Assembly (NCBI GenBank): GCA_029931535.1
Contig: JAQPZY010001415.1
Coordinates: forward strand, 1,013,501-1,077,500
Origin: Margaritifera margaritifera
Lineage: Eukaryota; Mollusca; Bivalvia; Unionida; Margaritiferidae
Length of the DNA stretch: 64,000 nt
Reading direction: 5' to 3'
A program made the translations under genes and the position numbers. This document shows, in pieces, positions 12,411 to 23,394 of this stretch (position 1 is the stretch's first letter; each line of letters opens with the position of its first letter). The notes below the pieces were generated by a model. The model saw only the letters and a program-made list of their open reading frames with translations. It searched no databases and was not told the DNA's origin.

Positions 12411-12575
12411 GATCTCTGGAGTGTCCTTTATTAAGAAATTTTTTTGTATGCTTACATACAAGTAGGCTTGGAGTGTCCTTTATTAAGAAGTTTTATTGTA
12501 TGCTTACATACAAGTAGGCTTGGAGTGTCCTTTATTAACAAGTTTTGTTGTATGCTTACATACAAGTAGGCTTGG
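12411..12575. repeat. 52-bp minisatellite, 3 copies, upstream of exon 3
   Basis: The unit begins gtgtcctttattaagaagt and continues tgtatgcttacatacaagt. It ends about 85 bp before the exon 3 acceptor. Confidence 0.8.
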
Positions 12576-12661
12576 ATTGAATAATTATATACCTATTAAA
12601 AAGGTATCTTTTGTATGAATGATTTATTGATTTATTTGTTATTTTTTTTAACTGTTGACAG

Positions 12662-12792
12662 GTTCACTGACAAGAGCAGACAAGGAGATGATAGTAGTGG
12701 CCACCTCAGCAGAAAATAACTGCCTATATTGTATCATTGCCCATGGAGCTCTTCATAGAATTTACTCCAAGAATCCACACTTAGCAGACCAG
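12662..12792 (+). CDS. AhpD-like protein, coding exon 3 (catalytic)
   Basis: The acceptor is ctgttgacag and the split Gly codon is completed. The exon encodes SLTRADKEMIVVATSAE, then NNCLYCIIAHGALHRIY, then SKNPHLADQ. Counting from the exon 1 ATG, E90, C102, C105 and H109 form E-x11-C-x2-C-x3-H, the spacing of the AhpD alkylhydroperoxidase active site. In that family the two cysteines form the redox disulphide and Glu/His assist proton relay. The partner reductant here is unknown. The exon ends at gcagaccag|gtatgt in phase 0. The last 26 bases are included in the tandem array that follows. Confidence 0.92.
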
Positions 12793-12972
12793 GTATGTAT
12801 ATGCATTAGCAGTCAAGGCCAAGAATTCCCAGTTACAAACCAAGTATGTATGTGTATTAGCAGTCAAGGCCAAGAATCCCCACTTAGCAGACCAGGTATA
12901 TATGTGTATTAACAGTGAAGGCCAAGAATCTCCACTTAGCAGATCAGGTATGTATATGCATTAGCAGTCAAG
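12767..12972 (+). repeat. 51-52-bp tandem array of the exon 3 splice donor
   Basis: The unit is half exon end (ccaagaatccccacttagca then gaccag) and half intron start (gtatgtatatgcattagcag then tcaagg). Donor-position GTs are at 12,793 (real), 12,844, 12,896 and 12,948. The second copy has accaa|gtatgt. Its 51-bp offset keeps frame, so its use would insert 17 residues without a stop. The third and fourth copies shift the frame. Confidence 0.88.
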
Positions 12973-13334
12973 GCCAAACATTTAAAATTTAAGAACAGAC
13001 ACAAAACTCAAGGTCAAGATCAAAGGTCCAGAAAAAACAAGAGAGTACATCTATATCATTTAAATTTAGAAGCAAGTAGAGAGGACTAAAGTTTTGAAGA
13101 TTTTGAAAGTTACTTGATTCTAACTGAATTCTGATGAAAGTTAGGAAAGTTCAAAATTCCCAGTCTGGAAACCATGAACTTTCTTGAGCTTAAGTTTTTG
13201 TTTTAACCAATCATTAGTTTTTAAAGTTTGTTTCATATTGGCTGCTTGTAGAAACTCAGTCTTAGAGTTATGTGATCTCCAGGCCTCAATTTTGAGTTTG
13301 AGCTTCATTTTCATGCCCCCTCAAATCAGATATG

Positions 13335-14747
13335 ATACATAGAGCATTATAATCTACACCATTGGAACTGAGCATTATAATCTACACCATTGAAATTTAG
13401 TATGATTCACTGAGCAAATATAATCTACATCATTGAAATTTAGTATGATACATTGAGCATTATGATCTACACCATTGGAATTGAGCATTATAATCTACAT
13501 CATTGGAATTTAGTATGATACATTGAGCATTATAATCTACATCATTGAAATTTAGTATGATACATTGAGCATTATAATCTACACCATTGAAATTTAGTAC
13601 GATACATTGAGCATTATAATCTACATAATTGGAATTTAGTATGATACAGTGAGCATTTTAATCTACACCATTGAAATTTTGTATGATACATTGAGCATTA
13701 TAATCTACATCATTGAAATTTAGTATGATACATCGAGCATTATAATCTTCATCATTGGAATTTAGTATGATACTGTTAGCGTTATAATCTACATCATTGA
13801 AATTTAGTATGATATAATTATTCCATCTATTGGAATTTAGTATGATAACTTTAGCATTATAATCTACATCATTGAAATTTAGTGTAATAATTTGAGCATT
13901 ATAATCTACATCATTGAAATTTAGTATAATAATTTGAGCATTATAATCTACACCAGTGAAATTTTCTATGATAATTTGAGCATTATAATCTACACCATTG
14001 ACATTTTTTATGATAATTTGAACATTCTAATCTGCATCGATACTTTGCGCATTATAATCTACATCATTGAAATTTAGTATGATACATTGAGCATTATAAT
14101 CTACACCATTGAAATTTAGTATGATACATTGAGAATTATAATCTACATCATTGAAATTTAGTATGATACATTGAGCATTATAATCTATACCATTGGAATT
14201 TAGTATGATACATTGAACATTATAATCTACATCATTGAAATTTAGTATGATACATTGAGCATTATAATCTACATCATTGAAATTTAGTATGATACATTGA
14301 GCATTATAATCTACACCATTGAAATTTAGTATGATACTGTGAGCATTATACTCTGCATCATTGAAATTTAGTATGATACTTTGAGCATTATCTCTGTACC
14401 ACTGAAATTTAGTATGATACTTTGAGCATTATACTCTGCACCACTGACATTTGGTATGATACTTTGAGCATTATACTCTGCACCACTGAAATGTAGTATG
14501 ATACTTTGAGCATTATACTCTGCATCATTAAAATTTAGTATGATACTTTGAGCATTATACTCTGCAATACTGAAATGTAGTATGATACTTTGAGCATTAT
14601 ACTCTGCATCATTTAAATTTAGTATGATACTTTGAGCATTATACTCTGCAATACTGAAATGTAGTATGATACTTGGAGCATTATTCTCTGCAATACTGAA
14701 ATGTAGTATGATACTTTGAGCATTATACTCTGCATCATTAAAATTTA
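13335..14747. repeat. 42-bp minisatellite, left part, about 33 copies
   Basis: The unit is gaaatttagtatgatacatt followed by gagcattataatctacatca and tt. Divergence between copies is moderate, with a tactctgca variant in the right half. The array stops abruptly at the DIRS left terminal repeat and resumes as a 44-bp relative at 19,880. Confidence 0.92.
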
Positions 14748-14748
14748 C

Positions 14749-14873
14749 CTTTTTCTTCTTCAAATACATTACACGATCATAATAATACCTTAGGATACTA
14801 AAACTTCCATGTAGATCCAGCCCTCTTGGGCTAAAATGTTTAGCTATGAATGCTAACAGTTGTCTGCCCACAC
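14749..14873 (+). repeat. DIRS left inverted terminal repeat
   Basis: The reverse complement begins tgtgggcagacaactgttag and includes gccc.agagggctggat and aaggtattattatgatc. It pairs with 19,518-19,645 with moderate divergence. Confidence 0.75.
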
Positions 14874-15199
14874 TGGTGGTGGTCAGAGTAATCTCCCCTG
14901 GATACAGGAATTGGCACAAAATCCCATGAATACTTCAGTTACTACTTCCACTCATGCTACTCTTGCTGAGTAACACGATCTCTCCTGATGAGAGCCCTTA
15001 CAAACCATCAAGAATTTTGGAAAAGATATTCAACATAAGGGGAAGTTGAAGGAGTTTCTCTTCTCAGGGAAGTATATTCCATCTATATTTCCACCTTTTT
15101 CTTGCTTCTTTCTTTCGAAGTTTTTCTGTCTATTGTAGAATTATAACTTTATCGTAAACAGACACATAGGCGCCCTTTTGTACTTATCTGCACGGGTTG

Positions 15200-16500
15200 C
15201 TAGTGTATCCTCTTGACTTGGGATCAATACCACAGTTGATCTTACCCTTAAGGCCAAAATAGGGAATGTACTTGTTCAGTATGCCTACCCGACACCAGAA
15301 CATTGGCACTCTCATGGATCAGCATACCCACTATAGTGCCACAAGACACTCAGTGCACCCTATGCCCAGTTCAGTGCCCCAGTATTCATGTGATATGGAA
15401 TCAACTTGTTCAGATGCCTATGCCACTGAAAGGGAGGACTTGCTTAGTGATCGTCTGGAAGCTTCCATATCCCAATCAGGACAGCCTGCTAGTATGGTTA
15501 GCCGCCACTTTAGACAATCTTCATCAGCTACATCTCAGATTGTACAAGAGGCATTGGTTTCACCACATTCTTCCAGAGACGATGAAGTATGCTCACAAGT
15601 TTAATTGTTTTTGCTTGTCCTAATGATGACAAGAGAAGACTCTGCCTTCTAGGCATCAAGCAAAGAAGTCTTTACCACTAGAGTTTTGTCCTTCTATTTC
15701 TCCATCAACAACTTGGTTCAGAGTTCCAGCATCAGTTGACTTGCTAATCAAGAAAGATGAACTGCTTCCACAGTCTGGTCAAGTGGCTGACATGTTTGGT
15801 TGCTTACACAGACAATTGCAGGACCCTGGTGTCAATATACTTTTTCTTTTCATAGTGATGCCTACCATCACATGTTAGTAGATTGTATAAAACACACACA
15901 CCAGTTTTTCACTTTGACACCCCAGCAGTAGACAGAGACATTGCAGGCCTGGGAATGTCAAAATACTCCTCAGTATGAATGGACTGGAAGTCCTTTAATG
16001 ACACAGTAGTTGGTCCAGAATGTCATGGCAGTATGCTCCACGTTGGACTCAATCTCAATGGCAATCTTCCAGCAAGCAGAATAGAGTTTATACTCCACCA
16101 CCATGACTTCCACTGGACATGCATGGGAGTCTGTCTCTCAAATTGAGTGAATACTAAACAGAGACACACAGAACATGCTGGCCAGTGCCTTAATACCAGC
16201 AACAAATCTATAACTGATGAAAAAGAGATGCAGTGCTCTCCACTTCCACCTTTTTAAAAGACCATTGCAAAGCCAAACTAAGATCACAGCCATTCTCTTT
16301 TAACCTCCTTTTCAATGGTCATGTGCAGGAAATACGTAATCAAGACACCAAAGAAACAAATCTCCCACAGATACAGCCTCAGAGACTATGGAGATATTTT
16401 CAGGGAAGTAATCAAAAGGATAGAAAGGACACAACAAGGAAACAGTAGATAGGGAAGCAGTCCTATCAATTCTATACATGTAGAAGGTCACAGTTCTCAA
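15200..16500 (+). pseudogene. DIRS gag-like region, degenerate
   Basis: A 112-codon stretch (15,266-15,604) has DAYATEREDLLSDRLEASIS and a Ser/Gln-rich tail. It is followed by further broken frames leading to the reverse transcriptase. It is placed as gag only by position between the left terminal repeat and the RT. I recognise no conserved domain here. Confidence 0.45.
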
Positions 16501-16740
16501 GAACAAATATGGAGAAAAGGCACAGAGAAGGCGATCATTCTCACCCCAGTTCTCTCCATGACAGCCTCCTTACAACAACAAATGGTGACATTCTCATGCC
16601 ATTATCAGATATCCTGGTGGAGGGAAGACTCCTATATTTCGCTGTCAAATGGGAAAGAATTTGCTACGATGATAAATGGGCCCGGCAAGTGCTTTCAGAG
16701 GGCCTTAGTATCACGTTCAGCACCCCTCCTCCATTGTCCA

Positions 16741-16983
16741 GGGTCCCTTCAGCAACAGATATCCCCAAAGACATCCTGCAGCAAGATATCAACAGTCTTC
16801 TCCAGAAAAGGGTGGTAGAGATTGTTCACAACATAAAATCACGGGGCTTTTATTCAAGACTATTCCTGGTCCTAAATGCCAAATGCCGATCAGACATAGA
16901 CCTAAGCACTCTCAGTCATTTCATACATACACCACGGTTCGAAATGGAAATACCATGGCAGGTTTCAAATGAAATTCAGGAGG
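16741..16983 (+). pseudogene. DIRS reverse transcriptase, N-terminal part
   Basis: IPKDILQQDINSLLQKRVVE, then SRGFYSRLFLV, then DIDLSTLSHFIHTPRFEMEI and EIQEG match the start of the DIRS reverse transcriptase (linker, fingers and the l..flh...FkMet region). The frame is broken at EIQEG by the inserted element at 16,984-18,168 and picks up again at 18,169 with GDFIISVDLQDAYLHVPI. Confidence 0.75.
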
Positions 16984-18168
16984 GCATACATGTGACAAAA
17001 CAGAAATCAGCTTAGGACAAATCGAGAGATTTGCAAAATTTGGTCAGGAGTTTTGACTTCAAAAGAGGAAGGATTTTCAACAAGAATGGTGAATTTTTCA
17101 TTGTGGCATATGTCTTGGACTTTATCCCAATGAGGACCCAAAGCTTGGGTCACTGTGTGAGTAATTTTCGTTCATTTTTGTCCATTTGTATGAGAACTTT
17201 TGTGTGATTTCCAAATCAGGGTACATTATTTTGACTAGATCTGAAAAATTATCAGCTCCCGTAAACGGGGAGATTATGTTCAGCTCTAAGGTTGGCAAAC
17301 AGTGTCTTGGCATGTATATCATTATCCACCTTTGATGCAGATTCCATGAAAATGGATTTCAGTGATGCCGCATTGGTTGCACGGGGGTTCATATCATTGC
17401 TTACAATATACATTTAAATAATATATGTACTATATAATATTATATAGTACATATATTATTTATACATAGATTGTAAGCAACAATATGAGCCCCTTTGATT
17501 TGTTGTCATGTTTAATATGCTTTAAAATGCTTTATGATGCGTAATGTCATTCTTGCCACTGTAGCAGATTTTAAAATCAGTTTTATGGGAAGGACAGAAT
17601 GTTTATTCCTGTCCCTTGAACTTTATTCCAACCAATGAAATTCCCATTTCCATTCATCATTGAAATTTCATGATATTTCTGTTCCTTATATTTTGGCATT
17701 TTAGCATTGGGAGATGACGCATGCTTAGACATCTCAATAAACTTTAAACACCGAAGCCAAACCGACCCTGTTTTATGCTGATAGAGCTCTGTAATAATCC
17801 AACCATAATCAATTACTGTCTTTAATCCTTTGGGAAATAGTTCTGATCACACATAGTATAATCCATGTTGATAAACTTCAAACACTTAAGCCAACCGACC
17901 CTGCTGACAGAATCAAAGGGATGTTAATTTTTTTATGCTGCTTGAAATTAGCAACTAAATCGTCTTGCCCTGCTTAAGCCAGTTCACAGTCACATGATCA
18001 AAGGCAGTATTACCATAAATATACTACACTGGAAGTAAGGTCTGAACAAAATGAAAAAAAAAACTTTTTTAATAATAATTTTGTGTACATGGGAGATCTT
18101 TGCGAGGGACGGAAGACACCCGTCATCTCTGGAGGAAACCCTCCCATCCAGGATGTTCACATGTATGC
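16984..18168. mobile_element. 1,185-bp DNA element inserted in the DIRS RT
   Basis: The ends are gcatacatgtga and its reverse complement tcacatgtatgc, flanked on both sides by gagg (16,980-16,983 and 18,169-18,172). Removing the element and one gagg restores the expected RT codons across the join, which supports a real insertion with a 4-bp target duplication. The interior has no convincing gene. It holds a strong AT hairpin and a partly duplicated segment around aaactt.aaacac..aagcc.aaccgaccctg. Confidence 0.75.
17385..17492. repeat. Long AT-rich hairpin with a perfect 44-bp palindrome
   Basis: 17,417-17,460 is a perfect palindrome centred at 17,438/17,439 (arm aataatatatgtactatata). Outer arms gttcatatcattgcttacaa and ttgtaagcaacaatatgagc extend the inverted repeat with few mismatches. 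It could be a small MITE nested in the inserted element. Confidence 0.85.
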
Positions 18169-18540
18169 GAGGGAGACTTCATAATCAGTGTAGATCTGCA
18201 AGATGCATATCTACATGTCCCAATTCACAAATCTTCCAGAAGTCCTGCAGTTTGCCTTCAGGGAGACAGTTTACCAGTTCAGGACAGCTGGCACTCCCTT
18301 TCAGAATCAACACCAGTCCATGGGTCTTCACACATATTTTGGACAGAGTAATGGCTTACTTTAGGACTATCTCCACATCTGTGACATCCAACTACATGGA
18401 TGACATTCTTCAAAAACACCAGGTGAGTTATACTTTGAATCAAGACATGAAATCCCTTGTTACACTCCTCCTCAGCCTTTTTGTCAGCAAGAAAAGTCAG
18501 TTCAGTGGTGGCTTCAGATCTTAGAACAGTTTCTTAACCA
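18169..18540 (+). pseudogene. DIRS reverse transcriptase, C-terminal part
   Basis: GDFIISVDLQDAYLHVPIHK contains the RT palm motif with catalytic Asp (vDL.dAY.hipi). After a frameshift, typical phrases follow in other frames, and YMDDI supplies the second catalytic motif (xxDD). At least two frameshifts separate these pieces. Confidence 0.75.
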
Positions 18541-18689
18541 AAGAATTCCTTCGCCTACTGGGCTTACTCAGTGTGGCAACAGACCTCATTGTCCTAGGTT
18601 CCTATTTATGCGACCATTACAAATTAATCTGTTGTCCCAATGGAGGCTGATATTTTACCCCTTGGAACAAACAGTTAAAGTCACCATGC

Positions 18690-19340
18690 TATGAGGTCCC
18701 ATCTCAGAAAATGGGAGAAGATCACTTGGCTTACATTGGGTCTTCCCTTGCAGATACAACTTACAAAGTCGATGGTTTGTATGGATGCAAGCACAGAGGG
18801 TTCAGGCGCACATCTCCTTCCATCGTTCCATGAGGCCAGTGGCTCACTCAGGATCCTCTATTGCGCATCAATATCCTAGAGATGAATGCCATATCGGAAG
18901 CATTTCATTAGTAGGAGGAGTAGCTACATGGAAAGGATGTTCTCATTCTGCCTGACAACTCCTCTGTGGTGAATTATCTCAGAAGGCAAGGTGGAACCAG
19001 ATCCCCAGACCTCTGCATTCCTGTTTTGGATTTTCTAAGGTGGTGTCATCAATGACAAATTCACATATAAGTTCGTCATATTCTGGCCAGACTAAAAATG
19101 TTAGCAGACTCACTGCCCTAAAAGAATCAACTAATACAAACACAATGGTCACTTCATCTCTTGATTTTCAGTAGCATATGTACTTGCTGGAATCGATTTA
19201 AAACAAGGTGGAATGTGAAACTCCCAATCTTTGCCTCAAGTATTGCATTCGAGCAAAACTGTTCCCTAGCTGACATTGTACAAGCTGCGGGATGGAGGTC
19301 GGAGTCGGCTTTATCTAGCTTTTACCTCAGAAGGCTGAAT
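18690..19340 (+). pseudogene. DIRS RNase H fused to tyrosine-recombinase tail
   Basis: VCMDASTEGSGAHL is the RNase H start (D-A-S...G-A). Further on, in shifted frames, come SSVVNYLRRQGGTRSP and KMLADSLP (D-x-L-S region). Then TRWNVKLPIFASS, the end of the RNase H block, runs directly into IAFEQNCSLADIVQAAGW and SSFYLRRL, the C-terminal recombinase segment with the tyrosine nucleophile. Most of the recombinase is missing, so an internal deletion has joined the two. Confidence 0.72.
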
Positions 19341-19517
19341 TAGACCTGATGGGACCTATCGCCACAGTGCAACAGGTTACCTTCCTGGGTCATTCAGCAG
19401 CTTTTTAGGGATATGGCATGATGACTTATGCTGGATTTGCTGGAGGAAAAATTTCCATTTTTCTAAAGCTGCATCTCAGATAAATCCCTCTGACATCCCT
19501 CAGTCTGACTGTCACCT

Positions 19518-19645
19518 ATGTGGGCAGACAACTTTTAGCTTTTGTAGCAACAATTTTAGTCTGGGAGGGTTGGATTTGCAAGGTAGTGGTAGTACTTCTA
19601 AGGTATTATGATTGGGTAAGTATTATCAAAGAAACATATTTTACT
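19518..19645 (-). repeat. DIRS right inverted terminal repeat
   Basis: It begins tatgtgggcagacaacttt and runs through tctgggagggttggatttgc to aaggtattatgattgg. It is the inverted partner of 14,749-14,873. Confidence 0.75.
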
Positions 19646-19794
19646 CCAAAAATTGTTTATTTTTTTATACATTTTACAGAATTATATCATATTTATGTTA
19701 TATATTTTATTTTCTGCTTGATGTTTGTATTTATTTGGAAGGGTTTATCTTACTAAAATATTTGTGAAATAATAATTTTTACATGTTTGAACTT

Positions 19795-19850
19795 TATCTT
19801 TAGTTGGCACCATATAGCCATTATTGTGCTGAGGTACATTAAGAAGTTAC
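19795..19850. mobile_element. LINE-like 3' tail, copy 2
   Basis: ttggcaccatatagccatta then ttgtgctgaggtacattaa is related to the copies at 8,930 and 35,720. It lies between the DIRS right end and the resumed minisatellite. Confidence 0.4.
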
Positions 19851-19879
19851 TGTTGGGTACTACTACTACTACTTAGTAT

Positions 19880-22725
19880 ACTTTGAACATTGCAATCAGC
19901 ATCACTGAAATTTAGTATGATACACTGAGCATAGTATAATCTACATCACTGAAATTTAGTATGATACACTGAGCATAGTATAATCTGCATCACTGAAGTT
20001 TAATATGATAAACTGAGCATAGTATAATCTGCATCACTGAAGTTTAATATGATACACTGAGCATAGTATAATCTACATCACTGAAATTTAATATGATACA
20101 CTGAGCATAGTATAATCTACATCACTGAAATTTAATATGATACACTGAGCATAGTATAATCTGCATCACTGAAGTTTAATATGATACACTGAGCATAGTA
20201 TAATCAACATCACTGAAGTTTAATATGATACACTGAGCATAGTATAATCTACATCACTGAAATTTAGTATGATACACTGAGCATAGTATAATCTGCATCA
20301 CTGAAGTTTAATATGATACACTGAGCATAGTATAATCTACATCACTGAAGTTTAATATGATACACTGAGCATAGTATAATCTGCATCACTGAAGTTTAAT
20401 ATGATACACTGAGCATAGTATAATCTACATCACTGAAATTTAGTATGATACACTGAGCATAGTATAATCTACATCACTGAAGTTTAATATGATACACTGA
20501 GCATAGTATAATCTGCATCACTGAAGTTTAATATGATACACTGAGCATAGTATAATCTGCATCACTGAAATTTAGTATGATACACTGAGCATAGTATAAT
20601 CTACATCACTGAAATTTAATATGATACACTGAGCATAGTATAATCTGCATCACTGAAGTTTAATATGATACACTGAGCATAGTATAATCAACATCACTGA
20701 AGTTTAATATGATACACTGAGCATAGTATAATCTACATCACTGAAATTTAGTATGATACACTGAGCATAGTATAATCTGCATCACTGAAGTTTAATATGA
20801 TACACTGAGCATAGTATAATCTACATCACTGAAGTTTAATATGATACACTGAGCATAGTATAATCTGCATCACTGAAGTTTAATATGATACACTGAGCAT
20901 AGTATAATCTACATCACTGAAATTTAGTATGATACACTGAGCATAGTATAATCTACATCACTGAAGTTTAATATGATACACTGAGCATAGTATAATCTGC
21001 ATCACTGAAGTTTAATATGATACACTGAGCATAGTATAATCTGCATCACTGAAATTTAGTATGATACACTGAGCATAGTATAATCTACATCACTGAAGTT
21101 TAATATGATACACTGAGCATAGTATAATCAACATCACTGAAATTTAATATGATACACTGAGCATAGTATAATCTACATCACTGAAATTTAATATGATACA
21201 CTGAGCATAGTATAATCTACATCACTGAAATTTAATATGATACACTGAGCATAGTATAATCTGCATCACTGAAGTTTAATATGATACACTGAGCATAGTA
21301 TAATCTGCATCACTGAAATTTAGTATGATACACTGAGCATAGTATAATCTACATCACTGAAGTTTAATATGATACACTGAGCATAGTATAATCAACATCA
21401 CTGAAATTTAATATGATACACTGAGCATAGTATAATCTACATCACTGAAGTTTAATATGATACACTGAGCATAGTATAATCTACATCACTGAAATTTAAT
21501 ATGATACACTGAGCATAGTATAATCTACATCACTGAAGTTTAATATGATACACTGAGCATAGTATAATCTACATCACTGAAGTTTAATATGATACACTGA
21601 GCATAGTATAATCAACATCACTGAAGTTTAATATGATACACTGAGCATAGTATAATCTACATCACCGAAATTTAATATGATACACTGAGCATAGTATAAT
21701 CTACATCACCGAAATTTAATATGATACACTGAGCATAGTATAATCTACATCACCGAAATTTAATATGATACACTGAGCATAGTATAATCTACATCACTGA
21801 ATTTTAATATGATACACTGTGCATAGTATAATCAACATCACTGAAATTTAATATGATACACTGAGCATAGTATAATCAACATCACTGAAGTTTAATATGA
21901 TACACTGAGCATAGTATAATCAACATCACTGAAATTTAATATGATAAACTGAGCATAGTATAATCAACATCACTGAAGTTTAATATGATACACTGAGCAT
22001 AGTATAATCAACATCACTGAAGTTTAATATGATACACTGAGCATAGTATAATCAACATCACTGAAGTTTAATATGATACACTGAGCATAGTATAATCAAC
22101 ATCACTGAAGTTTAATATGATACACTGAGCATAGTATAATCAACATCACTGAAATTTAATATGATACACTGAGCATAGTATAATCAACATCACTGAAGTT
22201 TTAATATGATACACTGAGCATAGTATAATCTACATCACTGAAGTTTAATATGATACACTGAGCATAGTATAATCTACATCACTGAAGTTTAATATGATAC
22301 ACTGAGCATAGTATAATCTACATCACTGAAGTTTAATATGATACACTGAGCATAGTATAATCTACATCACTGAAGTTTAATATGATACACTGAGCATAGT
22401 ATAATCTACATCACTGAAATTTAGTATGATACACTGTGCATAGTATAATCTACATCACTGAAGTTTAATATGATACACTGAGCATAGTATAATCTGCATC
22501 ACTGAAATTTAGTATGATACACTGAGCATAGTATAATCTACATCACTGAAGTTTAATATGATACACTGAGCATAGTATAATCTGCATCACTGAAATTTAG
22601 TATGATACACTGAGCATAGTATAATCTGCATCACTGAAATTTAATATGATACACTGAGCATTATATAATCTGCATCACTGAAATTTAATATGATACACTG
22701 AGCATTATAATTGACATTATTGAAA
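19880..22725. repeat. 44-bp minisatellite, right part, about 64 copies
   Basis: The unit is gaagtttaatatgatacact followed by gagcatagtataatctacat and cact. It is the 42-bp unit of the left array with ag inserted after gcat. Copies are much more uniform than on the left. The last two copies (22,650-22,720) lack the ag and are of the older type. A block of 11 units (484 bp) is duplicated, about 20,100-20,583 and 20,584-21,067. Confidence 0.95.
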
Positions 22726-22739
22726 TTTAATATGCTTAT

Positions 22740-23390
22740 GGAGGAATCAAAGTTAAGACAATCCTGAAAGTTTCATGATTCTTTCTTCATCCTAACAAAA
22801 GTCACTGAACATCAAAGTTTTCAGACTTGGAGTTTCAGCTTGACTTTCAGAGACTCAAAAGAATACAGTTTAAGATTTGATGGTAATGAAACCTTTTTGA
22901 GTACATACTATAACACAGTTTCAATATTTGAAAATTTAAAGCACATGCCAGAAGCCGTAAATTTATTTGAAACTAACATAAATGACGAGGTTTGTACTTT
23001 AATAAGAATCTGTTGTTTTAGTTGAAAGTTTATAAGAACAAACTCATTGTAAACATTGTGAATAACATCCAGGCAAGAAATGGAACAATTGTTCTGTCAT
23101 GATGATATTTTAAAAATAAATCCAGGATAGATCTAGTCTGGAAATCATATATAAGACTCTTGAGATTTTGTTTTGTTACATTTAAAAGGCCATTTCTGAT
23201 TGGCTGAAAGTCTTGAAATTTTGTTTTGTTACATTTAAAAGGCCGTTTCTGATTGGCTGAAAGAAGTATCTTCATATAAAGTCTCAAAATAACCAACTGA
23301 TTTCAGAACACAGGTTTCATACATTTATACTACATGTATCTAAGTTTACAGATAATCAGTTTGCAAAACTTGAGTTTTTACTCAACACTG
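22740..23390. other. Intron 3 sequence with a ~60-bp duplication
   Basis: cttgaaattttgttttgtta then catttaaaaggccatttctg occurs twice at about 23,157-23,262. Otherwise there are only short open stretches with no domain. Confidence 0.5.
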
Positions 23391-23394
23391 AGAT

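Larger units (their letters stand above)
14749..19645 (+). mobile_element. DIRS-type tyrosine-recombinase retrotransposon relic
   Basis: Inverted terminal repeats of ~125 bp flank the element (14,749-14,873 and 19,518-19,645). They share tgtgggcagacaact, agggttggat-like and aaggtattat segments in opposite orientation. Between them, on the + strand, lie a gag-like stretch, a reverse transcriptase split by an inserted element, an RNase H block and the C-terminal end of a tyrosine recombinase. Inverted ends plus a recombinase instead of a DDE integrase are the mark of DIRS elements. All frames carry stops and shifts, so the copy is dead. It splits a minisatellite array. Confidence 0.8.

Noticed and set aside
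14368..14919. 183-codon minus-strand frame
   Set aside because: It runs from the DIRS terminal repeat into the 42-bp minisatellite, so it is a composite of two repeats and not a gene.
19880..22725. CRISPR-like array
   Set aside because: Units are contiguous tandem copies without unique spacers, in a genome with introns. It is a minisatellite.
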